Positions 24,241-35,579 of a stretch of 64,000 bases of DNA are shown here, one piece after another. The translations under genes were made by a program, and so were the position numbers. Origin of the DNA: Tubiluchus corallicola (Eukaryota; Priapulida; Priapulimorpha; Priapulimorphida; Tubiluchidae); contig JAQGDQ010000506.1 of the NCBI GenBank assembly GCA_030141605.1, positions 95,983-159,982 of the forward strand, in the 5' to 3' direction. Under the pieces are notes generated by a model, which made no database searches, had not been told where the DNA came from, and saw nothing but the letters and a program-made list of their open reading frames with translations. Every line of letters starts with the position of its first letter. Within the stretch, counting starts at the first letter, position 1.

Positions 24241-25155
24241 AGTCATAGGGAAATGATATGCCTGTGTAAAACCTACTCTAGTTAAAGCTAATCTAACGTA
24301 AACAACCAAACAAATGCTACATTAGAAAACGAAAGGATAATTTAATTTACAAAACTTAAGAAAAATGGCAATATATAGTCATTCTTTGATCTCAAGTAAT
24401 TAATTATTATAATTGTAATGATACAGTTTATCAATTCTTTATAACAATGACACGTAGGTCTGAAATTAACCACTCTAATTACAAAATAGAAAATTTTTTG
24501 ACGTATTTTATTCTTACCTAATGCCAGATGCTGTATGATTTCTTTCTAGTGAATGAGCCAAAGTGTTGCTTCAGCAAGACAGTTAGAAAAACAGTTTCAA
24601 CTGCCTCAAAGATTAAGTAAAAATGTATAAAAGTTCTTTGAGCAGTAAGTTTAAAGCGCAGAAGTTTTTGAACTAGATTGCACACAAAAGAAGGCGGCTA
24701 AAGAAACAACAAATATACAAATAAACTGCGCGAGTTTCAAGAAGATTTCGCTAATCTTAATGATTAATATATCAATAACAACGGTAATGATAATGAGACA
24801 ACGATGATGATCATAGTAATAAAGATGATAACGGTGTCGATAACAATCACAGTCACGATGACATTTATTTATTTATTTCACATGAATAGTATATTATACT
24901 AGTGATGATGATGTTGATTATGACAGGATCACTAAGATTAGAGACCTGTAGACCAAACCTGAACAATTGATTCACAAGGAGAATTCCTTAAACACAAATA
25001 TACTTCAAAACTGCTGATAAAAACAGATGTAACTTGCGATCTATAAAGTCTTAATAAACATGGCAGTACGGGGAAATAAACAAGAAGATTTGCATTTATA
25101 TCTAAACAACAAATAGAAATAACAAAAAATAGCATCTTGTTTACGCCACTAGATA

Positions 25156-25713
25156 GGGGAGACCCGGTTAAAGTGGATCACTTAAGGGCTTTCGCTCATA
25201 GAGTTCAAGACGTTTGATCTGTAACAATCAATTACATGTCCTATTCTTCCGTAGGAAACTCTGCTATATTCGTGTGGTTAAAACTTATAATTACTATTAC
25301 TCGTTTAACATATAATTCCGAAATACGAAACCAAAATTTCTAGGGCAAAGTGGATCTTTTACGGGCATAGTGGATCATACCGGAGCGGTTGGGCTCAACT
25401 AACTAACAATAGCTTTTAAATCGATTTTGTTTATTTTGCAAAAGTAAATTGATATGAAGCAGCAATGATGCATCATATGTAAAAACAGTAGCGAATAAAT
25501 CTGCACTAATTGGAATTTATCATCTGTAAAAGTGAAAAGTCGCAAGAAAGTGGGCGAAAAACTTATTTTTGTGTACCGCGCTTAGACAAACTTAGAGTAC
25601 ACAGTAGATGATGACGTAAAATCACACAGTGCGTAGACCACGACGCCTTACGGAAAAAGAGCAAGCACATTTGATCCGCTTTGCCCAGTGATCCACTTTA
25701 CCCGGGTCTCCCC
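25156..25713. mobile_element. 558-bp non-autonomous DNA transposon with TA target site
   Basis: The left end GGGGAGACCCGGTTAAAG and right end CTTTACCCGGGTCTCCCC are inverted repeats of ~28 bp that differ by one indel, flanked on both sides by TA (25154-25155, 25714-25715). The motif AAAGTGGATC or a close variant occurs five times. Three copies are direct near the left (about 25168, 25350, 25368) and two are inverted near the right end. No transposase frame. The TA target suggests the Tc1/mariner/pogo group. Confidence 0.8.
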
Positions 25714-25719
25714 TAAATA

Positions 25720-26112
25720 GTTTAGGCTTGAAAGAATTTGCGTACTTGACAAATTATGCAGAGGAGGGGAACTAAACCAAGCTCTCTTTGCATCGTCGCT
25801 TCAAAGCTCCTTGCGTTTCCAATTCCCCACATGAACTTGAAGTGCCGCCACTAATAATTTCTTACTTTCGTACTGAAACAATTTAGCACTAATTAGTAAC
25901 TAATAGCGTGAAGCTATGTTAGTTTGCTTAATTGAAGCTTTTGAAGGATTTTGTCCTTTTCGCGTCTAACACATCCAAAATTTACCTTCCTCAACAGATG
26001 TGCAGATTCAAAAGCTGGTAACCACGGAGGTTTGCTGCCAATCTTTATGACGTCACTGAACAGGGCAATATTATATTTAGCTGTCTTTTAACGTATCTAT
26101 TAAGTTTAGGCA
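25720..26112. other. No feature recognised
   Basis: Unique-looking sequence between two MITEs. Confidence 0.5.
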
Positions 26113-26116
26113 TTAA

Positions 26117-26462
26117 TCCTTTCATACCCGTTGTATCCCGTGGGATACGAGAATATTTTCTGCTTTTAAAATTAATAAAATTTTAAAACTGACATTTATT
26201 TGATCTGTTAATAGTTATTTTGATTTAAGCCAATAACAATAGACTAAAAAAGGTGATAAAATGGCAAACTAAAAAATCTACATAGCTAAATGGCAAAATG
26301 AAGCACATTTTATGCTTCAATTGAATCCCAATGTATCCCGCGGGATACAGGCGGGCACAGGTAGAAAAAATAATTATTATGTGTAAACAAGATGGACATA
26401 CTGAACAAAAGTACAAAGCCAAACAATTTTTGTTATTAAAAAATAATTTGGGACTGAAAGGG
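26117..26462. mobile_element. 346-bp piggyBac-like MITE (TTAA target)
   Basis: TTAA lies directly outside both ends (26113-26116 and 26463-26466). The left end TCCTTTCATACCC and the complement of the right end, CCCTTTCAGTCCC, match at 10 of 13 positions. Subterminal palindromes GTATCCCGTGGGATAC (26133) and GTATCCCGCGGGATAC (26333) lie inside, one toward each end. TTAA target sites are characteristic of piggyBac. No coding capacity. Confidence 0.7.
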
Positions 26463-26469
26463 TTAAGGG

Positions 26470-27079
26470 TGCTCTGCCGGAGTCAATAAGGTCTTTCAGA
26501 TGACCTTCTGTGGTGGCGTAACTACGCATTTGCGGGGATGGGACCGCGTAAGTAAAGTGGCCCGCAATGATGAACGAATTAATCATATTTCACGGGGATT
26601 TGCTACGCAAAACCATTTTCAACGGGATTACAAGTTAAGAGTAACAGCGATTACGATTAAATTTAGGCTATCATAATCAACACACGACATTCCTCCCTTT
26701 AGTTAAGTCGCAAGGTAACAGCTGCATAGTCGTGTTAACGAAGTAGATTCGTTGCGGCTGTTAAGAAATCAGACTGCATGAAAACACCACCGTAGGAGCT
26801 AAATAAGATGGGTTGCATGCCTCTTTGATTCAATATCATAGTGAGTTCATCTTCTTATTGCGAATTTAAAAAATAAAAACTAAAGAATAAGAATGAGAAA
26901 GAGTAACGAGTCAGTAAATGTACAGTTTTTTAGTTTGCATTCTACTTATATACATCAACTTTATTTAGCGGAAAAAAATCTCACTAAAATAAATTTTTAA
27001 TATCATTATTAATATTTTTTGAAGACAGAATTTTTTATTGAAACTATGTTTAAACATCTGCTACCGGTTTTGAATTACC
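26470..27079. other. No feature recognised
   Basis: A+T-rich; nothing supported. Confidence 0.5.
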
Positions 27080-27335
27080 TCCTCATTTTCGCATGCGATC
27101 ATGTACTCTATATGAGTGAATGCGCCACAAGTGCCTGTGGTGTGCTAAAAGTACACAGACGCAAATGCGATACATTGCCAATCCGTTTTGACATAATAAT
27201 ACATGCATTAGAGCATGAGATCATGTGCTATATAAGAGTGAATGCGCCACAAGTGCTTGTGGTGTGCTAAAAGTACACAGATACATTGCCAATCCGTTTT
27301 GACATAGTAATACATGTATTAGAGCATGAGATTAC
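27080..27335. repeat. ~130-bp tandem duplication with inner hairpins
   Basis: Two copies of a unit containing GTGAATGCGCCACAAGTGC, GCTAAAAGTACACAGA and GCCAATCCGTTTTGACAT. CCACAAGTGCTTGTGG in the second copy is a perfect 7-bp-arm palindrome. Confidence 0.8.
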
Positions 27336-27339
27336 AAGG

Positions 27340-27957
27340 CACTTTTACATGTTGTCTCTACGGACTAGGTGATGTCAATTTTTGTAACTCTACACGTTTT
27401 GTGAGCCACAAGCTAACATTTTATTCAAAACTCCATATTCTTAAAACCAATGACATTAAAAATGCATGTTTTTGTACAGGTCCTCAAATAATTTATTGCC
27501 AAATATTTTTTTACCATGTTTTAATTGTAGCAAAGTCATTCATAAGTATAAATTAGGCAGACAAATGATCGATTGCCTTGTTGCTAATTGGAAAACTAAT
27601 ATAATGAACATTGTAGTGACATATAATGGTGCCATCAAATGAAATTTAATAGTCGATTAAATAATAAACAACATTAAATGTAATAAATAATAAAATAATA
27701 ATTTTGTTAAAAATTTCCAACGTTTTAAAGGTAGCAGAAACAACATTACTTAGTAGCCATTAAACGTGATTTTATTTTGGTGTATAAATAAATATTTGTA
27801 TATGATATGTATTTTGTTACTAATTAAGTCACTCAAAATTTCTTTGTCTGCTCGCACGAACGTCAGAAGTTAAACTCTGTGTTGAACAAAGGTGTGACAA
27901 AAACTACGTTCAGTAAACTATTACTATTTAGAATAATAAATAAAAATAATAAAAGTT
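27340..27957. other. No feature recognised
   Basis: A+T-rich; short frames only. Confidence 0.5.
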
Positions 27958-27976
27958 TTACTTACTTGCTTGCTTG

Positions 27977-28055
<79 letters not shown>

Positions 28056-28237
28056 GCTTACTTACTACTTACCTACTTACTTACTTACTTACTTACTTGC
28101 TTACTTACTACTTACCTACTTACTAGCTTACTTACTTACCTACTTACTTACTTACTTACTGACTGACTGACTGACTGACTGACTGACTGACTGACTGACT
28201 GACTGACTGACTGACTGACTGACTGACTGACTGACTG

Positions 28238-28277
<40 letters not shown>

Positions 28278-28452
28278 TACTACCTACCTACCTACCTACC
28301 TACCTACCTACCTACCTACCTAACTACCTACCTACCTACTTACTTACTTACTTATTTACTTACTTACTCACTCACTCACTCACTCACTCACTCACTCACT
28401 CACTCACTCACTCACTCACTCACTCACTCACTCACTCACTCACTCACTCACT
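27958..28452. repeat. Mosaic tetranucleotide array (CTTA, CTGA, CTAC, CTCA)
   Basis: Homogeneous blocks of one tetranucleotide follow each other: CTTA, then CTGA (28158-28238), CTTA, CTAC (28280-28340), and CTCA (28365-28452). The blocks differ at the third or fourth base of the unit. Confidence 0.95.
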
Positions 28453-29217
28453 TATTTCGGCTTTGTTTTTGGAGAGGGGTAATTTGAAATTAGTGAAGGT
28501 ATTTCTAATCTAATTTTAAGATACCACCGGAGACACTATAAACCTAGTTTACATGTACACCCGGTAACTTAATACTGAGTTTGAATTACTGGAGGGTATA
28601 AAGAATAAGGGGTGAATTTAAACTGGTACGTCTGTGACTAAGGCAAGATCCGGAGCACGTATTTGCTGAGGAGGCCATTTTAATGCAGTTACGCCACTGG
28701 GTGTTTATGTAGCATAAATGTTGAAATGAAAAGCAGTGAAAAGAAACAGTCCCTTAAAAGCACGAAAATTATTACAGGGTATTTTTACTAGAAATGAGAA
28801 GGTGTTTAGCACAATATGCTAAATGAATAAATTGATATCAGAATGCGAGGTGAGTACAGTTACGGAATGGTTACGGAATGCGTGTCTAACGAGCAAAGTT
28901 AAGCAACGCCGCTAGTGGTCAGTATACAGACAGCGTGAAATGGGCTAACGTCGGACAATGAGCTTGGACTTTTTGTTAAAAATATCAAAGTCGTATATAA
29001 ACTATTGCTTTCTCTGTTTTCTTAATAAAGGAGGGGTAAGGTAGAGTCCACATTACTTTGATATTGCTAGTAAAAATCTCGCTTGTGCATGACATTTTAC
29101 TGGTGGTCACCAAGACTATTTTGGGGCAGTTATATCAACTATGTCGCCGAGCGTTTCAAATTCAATATTTCAAATTCTACGTTTTTGTTGGTTAGAGAGA
29201 TGAGAGCACGAGGTAAA

Positions 29218-29387
29218 GGTAGTGGAAGTGGTGCTGACGAGCCACTGGCGTAGCAGTGTCTAGTTTCTTGCTGGATTACTGCTGTGTTTACCTGTCTAAA
29301 GGCGGATTTCTTTTATTTTAGAATTCTGCCTGCCCACTGTCTACAATAGACGTGACGGGCGTATGATGATGATGATGATGATGATGG
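29218..29387 (+). mobile_element. Short SINE with (ATG)n tail, copy 1, with target duplication
   Basis: A 170-bp unit runs from GGTAGTGGAAGTGGTGCTG to TAGACGTGACGGGCGT and then (ATG)n. It is flanked by ACGAGGTAAA at 29208-29217 and 29388-29397, a perfect 10-bp target duplication. TGGCGTAGCAGT near the head matches a tRNA-type A box at most positions; the B box is unclear. Confidence 0.8.
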
Positions 29388-29782
29388 ACGAGGTAAAAGT
29401 GCGCAATGTTTTGATCATCTTTTTTAAAATACCAAAATTTGCGAAATTAAAAGCCGAAAGATTAATCGGACAATAAAAGATGAACTAGAATATTCAGTCT
29501 GAAATAGTTTAATTTATGTCCGCTACAAACTATTCTGTCTCCGGACCAAAATAGATTCCGGTCCAACCACAATCATCTGCTGTGCTTGCAGAGCGCCGAA
29601 ATGTACAGAAATGAATCTCATACACAATCTCTGTGGCTCGAAGCGGGACAACATGGTTTTACGATTAAAATTTACGAAGCATTTTTTAATTTAAAAATTT
29701 GCAAGGTCACTCTTCAAAGCCTGACAAGCTTTACTTGCTGGCTGACACATGAACCAGAATCTATACTTGCGGGCAAACACCC

Positions 29783-30221
29783 TGGTTGGCATCCTTCTGT
29801 CTCTGAAGACAATGGAGTGTGCGCCAAGAGAGTCAGTTATTGATCACATTGATGGAGCTGCAGCGTCGACTGTGGCTGAGCAGTCCGATCCTTGAACCAC
29901 TGGACTGGCCTGTCCAGGGCGCACGCCTGGGCAAGCTGTACGGAGATCCTGGGTTGCCCATACCGCAGGAACCCCCTCTCTTCCTCCCTGGTGTAGTCCA
30001 AAGGAAAGCGATACGTTTGGCACCAGGTTGGCTGCAGGAGCTGCCGGAGTCAGTGAGCATGCTGCACTGGTCCGCCTTCGGGGCTCCACTCCTGATTTGG
30101 AAGGTTTACTCCTCTACACATGGCCGTCATCCATCCAAGTACTAACCAGGCTCTACGTTGCTTAACTTCGGTGATCAGACGAGAACCGGTGTTTTCAACG
30201 TGATTTGGCCGTAGTGTAGGG
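29783..30221 (-). mobile_element. 5S rRNA-derived SINE (SINE3-like), copy A
   Basis: On the minus strand the head (30221 to about 30130) is a 5S rRNA-like sequence with GTTGAAAACACCGGTTCTCG and GAAGTTAAGCAACGTAGAGC. The body continues to GATGCCAACCA. AAACACCC flanks it on both sides (29775-29782, 30222-30229), an 8-bp target duplication. Compared with copies B-D it lacks ~130 bp between the C-box region and CATGTGTAGAGGAG. Confidence 0.88.
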
Positions 30222-30496
30222 AAACACCCAAACAATCGAATAAACTACGAAAAAAAATATCAAATTCCAGCAACTAACAGTGCGTAACAAACCGTAACGT
30301 TTCTCGTGGCATTTTCACCTGATGAGGTGACAAACCTCACAGAGAACGTTTCAATCAAGATTGTGTCTTGTGATCAGCTACGCGTTATGTACAATCATGA
30401 CCGTGAAAGCACTACCTTAGAATTTGCTAAGAAATTAGTTATATAACCAACATAATATCTCTAACAACAATATTATTTCCAGGATTTTGCTGACTT

Positions 30497-30597
30497 ACTT
30501 CTCATCATCATCATACGCCCGTCACGTCTATTGTAGACATTGGGCAGGCAGAATTCTAAAATAAAAGAAATCTGCCTTCAGACAGGTAAAAGCAGCG
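30497..30597 (-). mobile_element. (ATG)n-tailed SINE, copy 2, 5'-truncated
   Basis: Reverse-complement of the 3' part of the 29218 copy, from the ATG tail to the ACCTGTCTGAAGGCAGA region. Confidence 0.8.
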
Positions 30598-30770
30598 CTG
30601 GACCTGGGTAGCAAATCGGTATACCACCGAGAAAATTCTCTCAGGCCGGATTTCATCTGTCAGACTGCTTCGAGGAAGGATGTATGTGCCTTCGAACTTT
30701 CTACGTTTTGAAAAAACAAAGTAATACAGGTCGCGACTGTTTGTGCATTTCCTAAATAATATGTGTAACA

Positions 30771-30925
30771 TCATCATCATACGCCCGTCACGTCTATTGT
30801 AGATATTGGCAGGCAGAATTCTAAAATAAAAGAAATCTGCCTTCAGACAGGTAAACGCAGCAGTAATCCAGCAAAAAAACTAGACACTGCTACGCCACTG
30901 GTTTGTCAACACCACTTCCGTTAAT
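30771..30925 (-). mobile_element. (ATG)n-tailed SINE, copy 3
   Basis: Near full length in reverse orientation, including the A-box-like GGCGTAGCAGTG. No clear target duplication. Confidence 0.8.
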
Positions 30926-31352
30926 GACTTACTTCTAAACAACTTAAAATAATCAGCAAGACAAGTTTCCTCGCCCTTTTAATAATCGTATGGGTACCTT
31001 CGGTACTTTGTTTTTCGAAACTTGCTCGTCCATTTACCGTTTCTTCAAAATTCTTGCGTTGCGTCCGAACTGCATAATAAAAGTTCTCATGATGGCTAAA
31101 CAAAATTGGACGACCGGCTTATTATTTTAATTTTGTAAACTTCAGAATAAGGACTTTCCTGGACAGACTTCATGACCTTACTGAATGGTAACCAAGAAAC
31201 CGTTGCTACCAACACATCGAGGACGTCATTAAAAACGTCACGCAATTTAATACCAGCTTTGCCGTACTGGATATTTTAAAAGTAGTTTTATACCAAATGC
31301 ACTTTTTAATTATCAGTAAGTCCATTACTATTGCATACAGTATACATATTAA

Positions 31353-31512
31353 GCGGAAGTGGTGCTGACAAGCCACTGGCGTAGCAGTGTCTAGTTTTTT
31401 TTGCTGGATTACTGCTGCGTTTACCTGTCTGAAGGCAGATTTCTTTTATTTTAGAATTCTGCCTGCCCAATGTCTACAATAGACGTGACGGGCGTATGAT
31501 GATGATGATACT
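31353..31512 (+). mobile_element. (ATG)n-tailed SINE, copy 4
   Basis: Full-length copy from GGAAGTGGTGCTGACAAG to the ATG tail. No clear target duplication. Confidence 0.8.
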
Positions 31513-31557
31513 AGCCTAAAAACGTTTGAGACGAAGTCCCTCCATAGTTGACATTTA

Positions 31558-31700
31558 GGCTGCTGTTGTTGTTGTTATCATCGTCGTCGTCGTTGTCGTC
31601 GTCGTCGTCATCGTCATCGTCGTCGCTGTCGCTGCTCTTATTGTTGCTGATGTTTCTGCCGTTACTGCTGCTGCTTTGCGAGTGCTGCTACTCTTGCTAG
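31558..31700. repeat. Trinucleotide repeat (GTT/GTC/GCT)n
   Basis: Imperfect triplet tract with CGT and CTG variants. Confidence 0.9.
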
Positions 31701-33190
31701 CGCTAATATTATTATTTTGATAGGTGGCTAAATACAAGAATAATAGTTAAGACATTAAGTAAATTTTCAAAATTACGATATAGTTAACACTGTTTAATGA
31801 CAAAATATTGCAACTCATAAAGTACGGATTAATTTCACAGACTAGAATCACTAGATCAACTGTAAATTTTTGCTTTATGGCAATAGTAGCAACAACCCTA
31901 CATGCAAACGAGCAATGAGCACTGGAAACAAAACTGTTAACTTTTTGCTTATGTAAAGAAACCTCTAACACGACTATTCATTTTATTAAGCAATCATTAA
32001 ACATGCAGTTGTTGGGCTATGCATCCAAAATATAGGCCTGTACACAAATATTGTTTCCTGGCAAGCCTATGTTAAACCTCTACCGGTCCTGTTCTGCATC
32101 ACCACTGAGAAATTAGTTAGTCTTGGAAAAGGAAAAGGAAAACCTAGTGACGTAACAACTTATCTGGGTTGATACCTCAAACAGCAACAGCATTTGACCT
32201 GACATCACTTTATTTTGGATTCGAATCCAAATTGACATACTGTTTTCCAGCACCTTACTTTTTCATTTAATCAGCCATGTTTTAATTGTTTTAACATGTT
32301 ATTAAAATAACACATAAACCGATGCGTTTACTAATTTTGGCTACTCGCAGTCAAAAATACTCAAGAGAAATAAATGTGATTACGGTTAACAATGCAAACG
32401 ATAAAAATAAAAATTAATTATAGAAAAATAATCCACACTATTCAGTTCAATGTTTACTCAAAACTTTATCACAAGACTAATGCAGTTTGTAAAACAATCC
32501 CTCATGTCAGTGAGAAAAAGGTGTTGTTTTTTAATGCTAAAAAAATTATTAAATACATGAAAGAGCCACCCTCTAAAATTTTGCTCAACAAACTTGCTAA
32601 AGCAAAGGAACTTCGGAAAGGCTCGATGATCTATATATACTTAAAAACATCTGGTTTTGGGTATGCAAAATGTTTATGACCGAATCTTGAACGATCCTTG
32701 AATTATGGTAAGCCATGCTGGAGGTGCAAATGTTTTAGTCCATTACCCCTTCCCAAGGTAGTATATGCATTAGATGTCACAATATATTAGACTGTAGCTC
32801 AACAAGCTAGACTACTTTTTCTACTCTGACATTGTATAGGTGGAACTTGTTATGTACACACGTCTCTGTTACATTTAAAATTTGACTTATATTATACTGC
32901 TACCTTTTACTGACATTCCGGCTTCTTCTCGACTCAATATTGGACCAACAATGTATGTATGCATTTTAGCTTTTTAGTGTAACGTAGTGATCTGTAGCCC
33001 TTATTTTTCTAGCACTTATTTCAGTAGTTTTGTAGAGGTAGTAATTGTAGACTACAGAAAATTTGTACTTTTTGCAGAATAAACTAACATAGATATGGGA
33101 ACGCCAGAACTAATAACTAAAATCTGTCGTTGAGTTAAGGCCAGCTAATATGATTAACTCATTTGTACCAATGTGTCCCATGTACCCATA
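31701..33190. other. No firm feature
   Basis: About 1.5 kb of A+T-rich sequence. One 95-codon frame (32392-32679) is noted but not supported. There are no repeats shared with the rest of the window. Confidence 0.4.
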
Positions 33191-33310
33191 ACTACGGCCA
33201 AATCACGTTGAAAACACCGGTTCTCGTCTGATCACCGAAGTTAAGCAACGTAGAGCCTGGTTAGTACTTGGATGGGTGACCGCCGAATACCAGGTGCTGT
33301 AGGCTTGCGG
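33191..33310 (+). ncRNA. 5S rRNA-like head of SINE copy B (not a functional 5S gene)
   Basis: Nearly full-length 5S similarity, but fused to a SINE body without a T-run terminator, so it serves as an internal RNA polymerase III promoter of the element rather than as rRNA. Confidence 0.6.
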
Positions 33311-33681
33311 GGCGCTGTATCTCGACACTAGGCGGAGGAGCTGCACAAGCAGCCAATGGCTAGAGGGCGGAGGAGGTCTAGTGACCCAATGGCCATGTGT
33401 AGAGGAGTAAACCTTCTAAATCAGGAGTGGAGCTCCGAAGGCGGACCGGTGCAGCATGCTCACTGACTCCGGCAGCTCCTGCAGTCAACCTGGTGCCAAA
33501 CGTATCGTCCCGCTTTCCTTTTTACTACACCAGCGAGGAAGAGAGGGGGTTCCTGTTGTCTGGGCAACTCAGGGTCTCCATACACCTTGCCCACCAGGCG
33601 TGCGCCCTGGAGACGTTCAAGGATCGGACTCTCTTGGCGCACATTCCATTGTCTTCCGAAACAGAAGGATGCCAACAACAA
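33191..33681 (+). mobile_element. 5S rRNA-derived SINE (SINE3-like), copy B
   Basis: The head (33191-33310) aligns with 5S rRNA from its 5' end, with the A-box/intermediate region (GAAGTTAAGCAACGTAGAGC) and the C box (GGATGGGTGACCGCC). A few bases after the C box are missing. The body runs through GGCGGAGGAGGTCTAGTGAC to GATGCCAAC. Target duplication not evident. Confidence 0.88.
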
Positions 33682-34399
33682 GTAGGTTTGGGTTTAACAT
33701 TATGAAAAACTATCGCAAGCAAGCTGTGGTCGGTCTTTTAGAACCTGCATGCACAAAAGCTAATACGGCCGTAACGTGAGGTAGTAACATTGATATATTA
33801 CATGTGCGCAATAAATTAATGAATGAGATTAGTTTGGCCATATTGTATAACACCAACTTTTAGGATATTTTGTCTTACAAGACTATTTTCAAAGACGTAT
33901 GTGACAATATTAGCCTTATTGCAGCTGTACTTGTAGTAGCAGTAAGTTGAAAGTGTTGCAGTAATTAATTCAGTTTCATATCATTTGGGTGTAAACGTCC
34001 TTATGTATATACGCGAGTTGCAAAACTTTTCATAATTTACCATTTAGATGCTTCTTAGGCAACCAGATTAATTGAAACAATGTTGTAAATAGTACAATTT
34101 TATGTAAGCGGGACATTGCTAACAGCATACACCAGCTCAGAAAACATACAAGGTTTCATTAATTCGGATACGTAGAAAACCTAATTAAGTAACGGTTAAA
34201 CTTTAGTGATTTTCTAAACTTAAATCAATTAGCGGTGGGTTAAACGTTTAAACTGTTAACCATCTCAGCCTTACTTATTGCTAATTACTCTTAACAAACA
34301 ATCAGCTGGGATCATATCATCATTGCAGGGTGTAAACACGTGAGTTTTCTTTTGTTTGTTTTTGTCTAACAAAGTTATTTTCAAAGTTGTTAGCTCTAA

Positions 34400-34745
34400 T
34401 ACAGCCATACCTTTTGTAGTACAAACCGTTCTAATGCAAATCAAGAAGATTCTCGTATTTTCTCCTCGAAAGCCATTATGAATTAATGAAGCCCCATTAC
34501 GGAACGCATCAGTGTCATTCCTTTAGCATCAGATTTTATTGCTCAAGTTAATCTGAAATGCTAATGAGATTTAAGTCCCCAAAATGTTGCACGGAAATCA
34601 AGTAAATCACCTGTTTTTCTCCCAAAGCCATTATGCATAATTGCGCCCATTACGAAACGCAGTGTGCTCAGCTTCTTCATCGCCAGATTTTACCAGTAAA
34701 TCAAAAGTATGAAGAAATCAAGTCCCCAAAAAGATAACTTACATA
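34400..34745. repeat. Diverged ~190-bp tandem duplication
   Basis: AAGCCATTATG, CCCATTACG.AACGCA, GATTTTA and AAGTCCCCAAAA recur in the same order in two adjacent blocks. A weaker third echo lies near 35800. Confidence 0.6.
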
Positions 34746-34974
34746 AAAAATCAGAACATTTTATCGAGCCAGTGAAAATACTCAAGGGTTAAAATCCACT
34801 TTTTGGGGTTCGTAAGGGCATTTAGAAGTAAACATCACTTTGGTCCGTAAATCTAGAATTTAGCAGCACCATGTCCAAAAGAAATACGAATGTGTCAAAA
34901 AGAAATACGAATGACCAAGTTGCCATTTTAACCCTCGATTAAAATATAATTTGAATTTGGTGTTATCTATTATT

Positions 34975-35495
34975 ACTGTTATTGTTGTTGTTATTGCTGT
35001 TGCTGTTGCTATTGCTGTTGTTATTGCTGTTGCTATTGCTGTTGCTATTGCTGCTGCTGTTGTTGTTTTTATTTTTGTTGTCGTCGTCGTCGTCGTCGTC
35101 GTCGTCGTTGTTGTTGTTATTGCTGCTGCTGTTGCTGTTGTTTTTATTTTTGTTGTCGTTGTCGTTGTCGTCGTCGTCATTGTTGTTGTTGTTGCTGTTG
35201 TTGTTGTTGTTGTTTTTGTTGTTTTTATTTTTGATGTTGTAGTCGTTGTCGTCGTCGTCGTCCTCGTCGCTGTTGTTGTTGTTGCTGTTGCTGTTACTAT
35301 TGCTGTTGCTATTGCTGCTGTTGTTGTTGCTGTTGCTATTGCTGCTGTTGTTGTTGCTGTTGCTATTGCTATTACTATTGCTGCTGCTATCGCAGTTGCT
35401 GTTGTTGTTTTTGTTGTTTTTATTTTTGTTGTTATTGTCGTTGTCGTTGTCGTCGTCGTCGTCGTTGATGTTGTTGTTGCTGCTGTTGCTGTTGC

Positions 35496-35544
<49 letters not shown>

Positions 35545-35573
35545 ATTGTTGTTGTTGTTGTCATCTGTTGTTG
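34975..35573. repeat. Long imperfect trinucleotide tract (GTT/GCT/GTC/ATT)n
   Basis: About 600 bp of triplets, read through in all frames as poly-Val, poly-Leu, poly-Asn or poly-Thr. Blocks of GTC and of GCT alternate. Confidence 0.95.
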
Positions 35574-35579
35574 TAGACA

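Larger units (their letters stand above)
21960..25135. repeat. Diverged tandem segmental duplication (two copies, ~1.3-1.6 kb)
   Basis: The same order of blocks occurs twice. ACACATGAA.TTATGCAC, AAAATAGGATAGGC, TGGCTCTTCGTG, CTCGCGCATA.ACTGCAATAA and an ATTAGAGA..TGTAGACC-like block are found at 22.0-23.0 kb and again at 23.6-25.0 kb. Different microsatellites lie inside each copy (ATAATC/ATA at 23165-23420, ATGAC/ATAAC at 24056-24240). The left copy abuts the LTR element. Confidence 0.65.

Noticed and set aside
27080-27335. tRNA or structured RNA gene from the hairpins
   Set aside because: No tRNA boxes or cloverleaf; simply a tandem duplication with a palindrome.
32392-32679. 95-codon plus-strand frame (Lys/Ile-rich)
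   Set aside because: A+T-rich composition can produce this by chance; no domain, signal peptide, splice partner or homologue recognised.
33191-33310. Functional 5S rRNA gene
   Set aside because: The 5S-like part is fused to a repeated SINE body, has substitutions and lacks a T-run terminator at its end.
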